Assembly (NCBI GenBank): GCA_036897625.1
Contig: JAYMTA010000580.1
Coordinates: 1-26,534 of the forward strand
Length of the DNA: 26,534 nucleotides
DNA from: Pelargonium cotyledonis
Taxonomy: Eukaryota; Streptophyta; Magnoliopsida; Geraniales; Geraniaceae
Direction: 5' to 3'
Numbering within the stretch: the stretch's first letter is position 1; every line of letters starts with the position of its first letter. The position numbers and the translations under genes were made by a program. The notes under the pieces are model-generated. The model searched no databases, was not told the DNA's origin, and saw nothing but the letters and a program-made list of their open reading frames with translations. This document shows, piece after piece, positions 21,923-26,534 of the stretch.

Positions 21923-23281
21923 TCATCCGGAGGCGTCGGTAATCAGAGTCTGCGTATCGCAGTTACTTGCACTACACTCCACAGATGCAATATCATTTTT
22001 GTCAATTTGAGCTGTTTCAGTATCTGCATTAGCTATGATAATTTCATCTGTATCTGCATTAGCTATGATAATTTCATCTGTATCTGCATTGTGATCTTTA
22101 CCATTAATCTTCTTCGAAGACTGTAATATCAAATCATGTCCATTCAAATTAGGTGACTTGTGGTCAAAGGCATTGGTTCGAGTACCCGAAAAGGTTGGAA
22201 TCGGATTGTTGTTAGAAGCTGTAAGGAACATAGGAGAGGCTTGGCTTCGCATTTGCCTATTCCAATAACTAGTCAATGGTGTCCGATAATTGTAAGGGTT
22301 ATAAGAAGGGAATTGAGGAGGATAATATGTATGATAACCAAAACTTCCCCAATTGGGATTCCAGCTTTCTTGACTTGCCATCAATCCCGCGTCGTAACAA
22401 TTATATGAGTTCAAAATTGGATAAATATACGAGCTTGTCGAGTTATAAACCATTTTCTCCCTAGGTCGTGCCCTCTTGACCTCAACTTGTTTGTTCTTCA
22501 AGTCGTGATATCTTTGTTGCATAACATTTTCTACTGCTTCATCAGAATCGAAGGTAATGAATCCGAACCCTCTCGGCTTCCCTTCTCCATTGTGCATCAC
22601 AACGACATCCTCAATATGACCGAATCTCTCGAAATATTCTTTGATTACCGTTGTGGTTAGGGTTTCGGGCAAGCCTCCAACAAATATCTTCTTAACCCTA
22701 GGTTGAATGTTCATAGCCCCAAAGTCGTGCGGGAGGTAATTGACCATGACATTTTCTTGGCTCCGGTCATGTTGCCTTCTTGGTGTAGTCAGTTTGACAT
22801 CAACCTAATGAATCATAATCGAGAATGACATAAACCCTAAATAACATGACCAGGAAATAACACAACTAGTACAAATTCATAACGGAAGAAAAACTAGCTA
22901 CTAAAACCAATGTTCATCTGAACTATATTGAAACATGATATTATGTGACGTTTTGGGAGGGTGGCATGAGCAAGTGCCTATCCTAGCCACCCTCAACTCC
23001 GCCACTAAATATTATAAAGTGAAAAGTGAAAAAATGTGGTATGGTGTTTGATGAAAGAAAACTACCTTTCTTCCGAGAATGATATGGTGTTGTTGAGCGA
23101 GAGCTCATTTAGCCATTGATGATTCAGCGAAAGTGACGAACCCGAAACCCTTGGAGTAGGTAGTGTCTTTGTCGTAGATGATCAAGCACTCCTCTAATTC
23201 ACCGAACTTAGAAAAATAATCTCTCAATGTGAGCTCAGTGAACTCTCTTGGCATGCCACCCACAAACAATTTTTTAGCCAA
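21923..23281 (-). pseudogene. Second two-RRM hnRNP copy, exon 1 disabled
   Basis: Tandem paralogue of the gene at 19545-21102, same strand and same exon plan. Exon 1 runs from about 23281 to 23066 and exon 2 from 22804 to 21923, with GT-AG ends. Exon 1 keeps KLFVGG and KGFGFVTF, but has TTG (23281-23279) where the intact copy has the ATG of MGRKLF, with no other in-frame ATG upstream before a TGA. It also has a TGA at 23107-23105, where the paralogue reads glutamine (SSMAEQALAQQHH against SSMAK, stop, ALAQQHH). Reading then continues in frame to the splice donor. Exon 2 is fully open (293 codons) with a good RRM2 (KIFVGGLP, RGFGFITF). An ATG at 22747 could start a 274-aa single-RRM protein. 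It is either a young pseudogene or a gene reduced to its second RRM; a sequencing error at two sites is less likely. Confidence 0.75.
22021..22090. repeat. 30-bp tandem duplication in the hnRNP copy 2 tail
   Basis: Two perfect 30-bp copies (22021-22050 and 22051-22080) and the first 10 bases of a third. In the reading frame of exon 2 they give the 10-residue unit NADTDEIIIA twice, then NADTETAQ. The frame is kept. Confidence 0.95.
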
Positions 23282-23753
23282 AGTTGTTTCTCTACAGTTA
23301 ATACACAGTGACAATGTTGTGTAGTAGTATCATAGTAGTCTCTGTTTTTATACAGTTAAAAATTTGCTATGCTTGAGGCTGAAGCTACTCTATATAGATA
23401 TGACAAACAAAAAATTCTTGAGATAACAACTTTAGTTAAAATATACTAATCTGTAAAACAAATATAAAAGGTAGTGTTTTGTATAAAAAGCTCGAGTGTT
23501 TGTGTACAATCAACTTTGTTTTGTTCCTAACAATGTATATTACAATCCCCATATGTTTTACATAAGCTACACAGATGCAAGTATAGGCAAATTTTTAGGT
23601 TATTTGCATCATATACAGAACCAGAAAGATGGTTTCTCAAAGTCTATCTACCCACATTGAATGAGGACTAAATATTGTCAGGTAAACACTCGCCGGAGCA
23701 AACATGAATCAGGCTTTTGTTCGAGCATTTGCAGCGTAGATGGGCAGTTCACT

Positions 23754-26040
23754 TCATGTAGCGGGAACTTTGCAGCAAACTTTCAAGATGTCGTCCAGAG
23801 GGGCATGATCGCCTGTACCTTCGTCTTTTCGTGCATATAGTAATTGCTTCCCTTTGAAGACGAACATTCCACCCTGATGAAACCAGAAGGCAGGTATTGA
23901 TTATTGAGGTATGTAGATTGGATTAAATATGTGTTGCTGATTGTGAAAACAAATCTAACCTGTTGCAATACGCCACTTCTATCATCTGGGGTGGCTTCGA
24001 TAGTATAGTTCTTTACTGCTTTCTGCAGAGCCTCAAATCTTGAGAGCACCTTAGCCTATTGCATTAAAACTCAGGTTCAAAAGCTCCTCAGAATAATAAT
24101 ACTTAGAATGAATGTAAAAGAAGCATACACTAGCAGGGTTGAAGAATGTGCGGCCAAGACCATAGTATAAGCCCAAAACATCGTATGCCTGAAATAAAGA
24201 AGTAGCTCTCAGATTTTGCAGTCATTGAAGAAAAAGAATTTAGCAACTGAAGGCAGCTAAGATGAGAACATGGAGTACCTTTCGTTCAGGATCGGCGTAT
24301 AGGCAATCCTCTGGGAATGGTAACTTGATATATTGAGATCACGGAGACAACCGTCAGCCCCATATATCCGAAAATGGTATGCAGTAACAATATGTGATAG
24401 GACATTATAACTTTTTCAGTGAGTAAAGCAGGTTAGTTAATCGGTCATACAGCTTGTGACGATAATTTGAAAACTCAAACTGCCAAACATATTAGCACTC
24501 AACATAATTTTACTAAGATCACATTATTCCAATTGAGTATCTTGATTTTAAATTCTATCAACTTTCCAGTTCTGTTAGTTATCCATCATTTATTAAACTT
24601 CGTCCACTTAAACAAGATTAGATACTCAAAGAATGACACAGGAAGGGTGGGCGTATGAACAATTATCAAAGGTAGCTTTCAACATTTGTTCTTTGCCAGG
24701 AAAGCATGTAATTGTAATCAAGTAAGACCAGCCACTATCTGTCATGTGGCATGCTTATTTGAAACTTAGATGCTTTGCACTTGATGAAATTTAGCCATAT
24801 AATACCATTGCTCCTTTTTTTCTTTTTAATGTAACAGAAGCCAATCCAACTGTTGAATAGTCGGGAAATTTCTTTTATTCCCTTCTATTTTGGGCTTCAG
24901 CTCTCCAACTATTAAATGAGACAAATTGTATTATAGTTTCTTCTTTATATCTCAACCTTCTAATTAAAATCACTCCGTATCATAAATGTGTAAGCCTCGT
25001 TATACAAAAAGGACCCAATAACTTACACAAAAGTCTATACACAGAACATTCTATACTATCATTTCCATTTACATTATTTTTACCTAATAAAGACTGTAGA
25101 CAACAAAGGTCTTCCATTTATTCTGTAGATAACATAAACTATTTCCCTCATTGTAGATTTTAGAAAAATTAAGCAACATACCCGTTCTGCAAGGATACGA
25201 GCCTTATTTGGAGCACCAACACCAACTGCAATAAGCTTAACCCCAGCTGCTTCGAATCTTGACTTTGTTTCTTCAAGAGCAGAAGCAAGTTCCCAACTTC
25301 AAAATACCAAAACAAAAGTAAGCAAACAAAGTGAAAAGTCAAAACAAAATCCATGTTTTCGGACCCAAAAAATCATCAATTACTGGCTCTGGAGAAAACT
25401 TACCAGCATGGGCATCCAAAGTGCCTCAGAAGTGCGACAACAGCAATCCCCTGGAATCAAGAGAATTAATTGCATAAAACAAGAAAGTGAACAACTGCTA
25501 CTGCCAATTGCTAGTTCAATGGTTCCCAATGACGACCAAGCAATGCAAATTCATGTAATTCAGTACATAATATTGAAATCACTTATGAATCCTTCATATA
25601 ATTTGCATAACAGACATGTTATCATATGAGCAACTTAAATATTCACTTCCCAAAACTTAAAATTAACCAGAAACCACCACTTTATTTCTTCAATATACCA
25701 TCCAAAATAGCTTGAATTACAGAGAAATAAAGAAGATAAATACGGATTAAACCTCTTCCTGGTCCCACAGGTCCTTGAACAGGACGGGATCGCCGGCGGC
25801 GGTGAAGATGCTGACCTCGCCGAGCATCTCGCCGATGCTGGGACCATAATCAGCTGCAACCAAAGCCCTTGCAACAAAACGAGAACCGAAGCTATTTTTT
25901 ACTGAAATTGAGGAAGAAATGGTAGGTGCGGAATGGGAATGAGACTTGAGAGGCGAGAGAACGGAGGAGAATCGAGGCCGAGATGGCGGAGAAGAAGAGA
26001 AGAGAAGCTTTGGGAGCTGCAAGGAGTGAGTAGTGGCCAT
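23754..26040 (-). CDS. Chloroplast thioredoxin-like protein, PRXL2/AAED1 (AhpC/TSA) family
   Basis: Peroxiredoxin-like/AhpC-TSA domain protein with a thioredoxin fold, probably redox-active in the plastid; its substrate is not known. Exons: 26040-25753, 25450-25404, 25296-25182, 24323-24279, 24188-24129, 24055-23960, 23873-23754. All junctions are GT-AG and in phase, giving 256 aa. Residues 1 to about 55 are Ser/Pro/Arg-rich with few acidic residues, typical of a chloroplast transit peptide. The fold starts with a DYGPSIGEMLGEV segment. The likely active site is RHFGCPCCWELASAL, a CxxC formed by C109 and C112, with the C112 codon split by an intron. Then come KLIAVGVGAPNKARIL, LPFPEDCLYADPERK, the block around YYGLGRTFFNPAS, and the DDRSGVLQQGGMFVFKG end. 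The ATG at 26040 (MATTHSLQLP) opens the transit peptide. The model looks complete and functional. Family membership is secure; targeting is an inference. Confidence 0.92.
24324..25181 (-). other. Large intron of the PRXL2-like gene
   Basis: 858-bp GT-AG intron between the exon ending KARILAER and the exon starting LPFPEDC. AT-rich, with no embedded gene seen. Confidence 0.88.
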
Positions 26041-26534
26041 GGCGGTTCCGATTTGGTTTCACCGAAACCCTACCCAAGAACTGTACTGAACCAGCAAGTG
26101 TGGTGGCAGTTGCAGAACGTTGAAGTATCATCGAACTGTAAAATTATTAAAATAGAAAGTCATTCATTTTGTGTGGCGCGACAATATTCCGTAACGTGCG
26201 GAGACGTCGTGGCCAGCTTATGGAAGATCTGGGCCTGGCCCGCAGGTACTCAAATTTGGGCCAGGCCCATAAAGGCCCACTATCTCCGGTCTCTCTTCTG
26301 TAGTCTCTCACACACAGTTATTAGCCACAAGCTCTAATTTTGATTTTGGATAATACTTAATTTTGATTCAGGTTTTGGGTCGAGTTTTGTTTGTTCCTGA
26401 AAAATAATTGAATTTGGTTTCGGATGTCCAGAGATTCAAAACTAATCTGTTCACTCCAGAAGAAGCAATATAGATCTGATTTCGGGTGCCAATATTTTGG
26501 AAAAGGTCGTCATAGGCTCCTTAAGCACTATATT
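26041..26534. promoter_or_regulatory. 5' flank of the PRXL2-like gene
   Basis: Upstream leader and promoter region on the minus strand. The outer part (26300-26534) is T-rich with CT tracts and could be the leader of a divergent plus-strand gene outside the window, but nothing in it is recognisable as coding. Confidence 0.4.
26230..26279. promoter_or_regulatory. Cluster of four site II (TCP-type) motifs
   Basis: TGGGCC at 26230-26235 and 26257-26262, and its reverse GGCCCA at 26264-26269 and 26274-26279, all within 50 bases and about 190-240 bases upstream of the PRXL2 start codon. Clustered TGGGCY words are known binding sites for TCP factors in promoters of growth-linked and organelle-protein genes. 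Function here is inferred from density and position. Confidence 0.55.

Noticed and set aside
1..26534. CRISPR arrays, operons, tRNA or rRNA genes
   Set aside because: None is visible. The window is eukaryotic with spliced genes, and no tRNA cloverleaf or rRNA sequence was recognised by eye.

Overview
This is plant nuclear DNA, from a eudicot and probably a rosid. The evidence is an AT-rich background, genes split by GT-AG introns, long non-coding spacers, DNA-transposon remnants, and proteins of plant-specific families (RDR6, AINTEGUMENTA, a plastid-targeted thioredoxin-like protein). Species cannot be fixed from the sequence alone. All recognised genes lie on the minus strand. Exon limits were worked out by hand from splice signals, reading phase and family similarity, and every complete model closes in frame.

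Layout, left to right. 1-1500 is spacer. 1886-6118 is a complete RNA-DEPENDENT RNA POLYMERASE 6 gene (two coding exons, 1200 aa). Upstream of it (about 6143-8000) lies a leader region with several good splice donors, so a 5'UTR intron is likely. 8107-9575 is a Mutator-like element with about 390-bp terminal inverted repeats; it carries a broken fragment of a host gene, apparently of the DUF793/ROH1 (BYPASS1-like) family. 9576-11400 is spacer. 11405-11818 is a fold-back element built of about 30-bp units. 12997-15518 is a complete AINTEGUMENTA (ANT) gene of nine coding exons, one only 9 nt long (587 aa). 15600-19250 is a long AT-rich spacer that should hold the ANT promoter.

The right third holds a tandem pair of two-RRM hnRNP (Musashi-like) genes. 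The copy at 19545-21102 is intact (402 aa). The copy at 21923-23281 has lost its exon-1 start codon and has a stop codon in exon 1, while its second exon is still open. 23754-26040 is a complete seven-exon gene for a chloroplast PRXL2/AAED1-type thioredoxin-like protein (256 aa). Its upstream flank has four site II (TGGGCC/GGCCCA) motifs.

The genes are not an operon and share no evident pathway: RDR6 makes dsRNA for trans-acting siRNAs, ANT controls organ growth, the hnRNPs bind RNA, and PRXL2 is redox-related. The most notable structures are the gene-capturing inverted-repeat element upstream of RDR6, the fold-back element beyond it with similar terminal modules, and the decaying hnRNP copy. 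I found no clearly novel multi-gene system.
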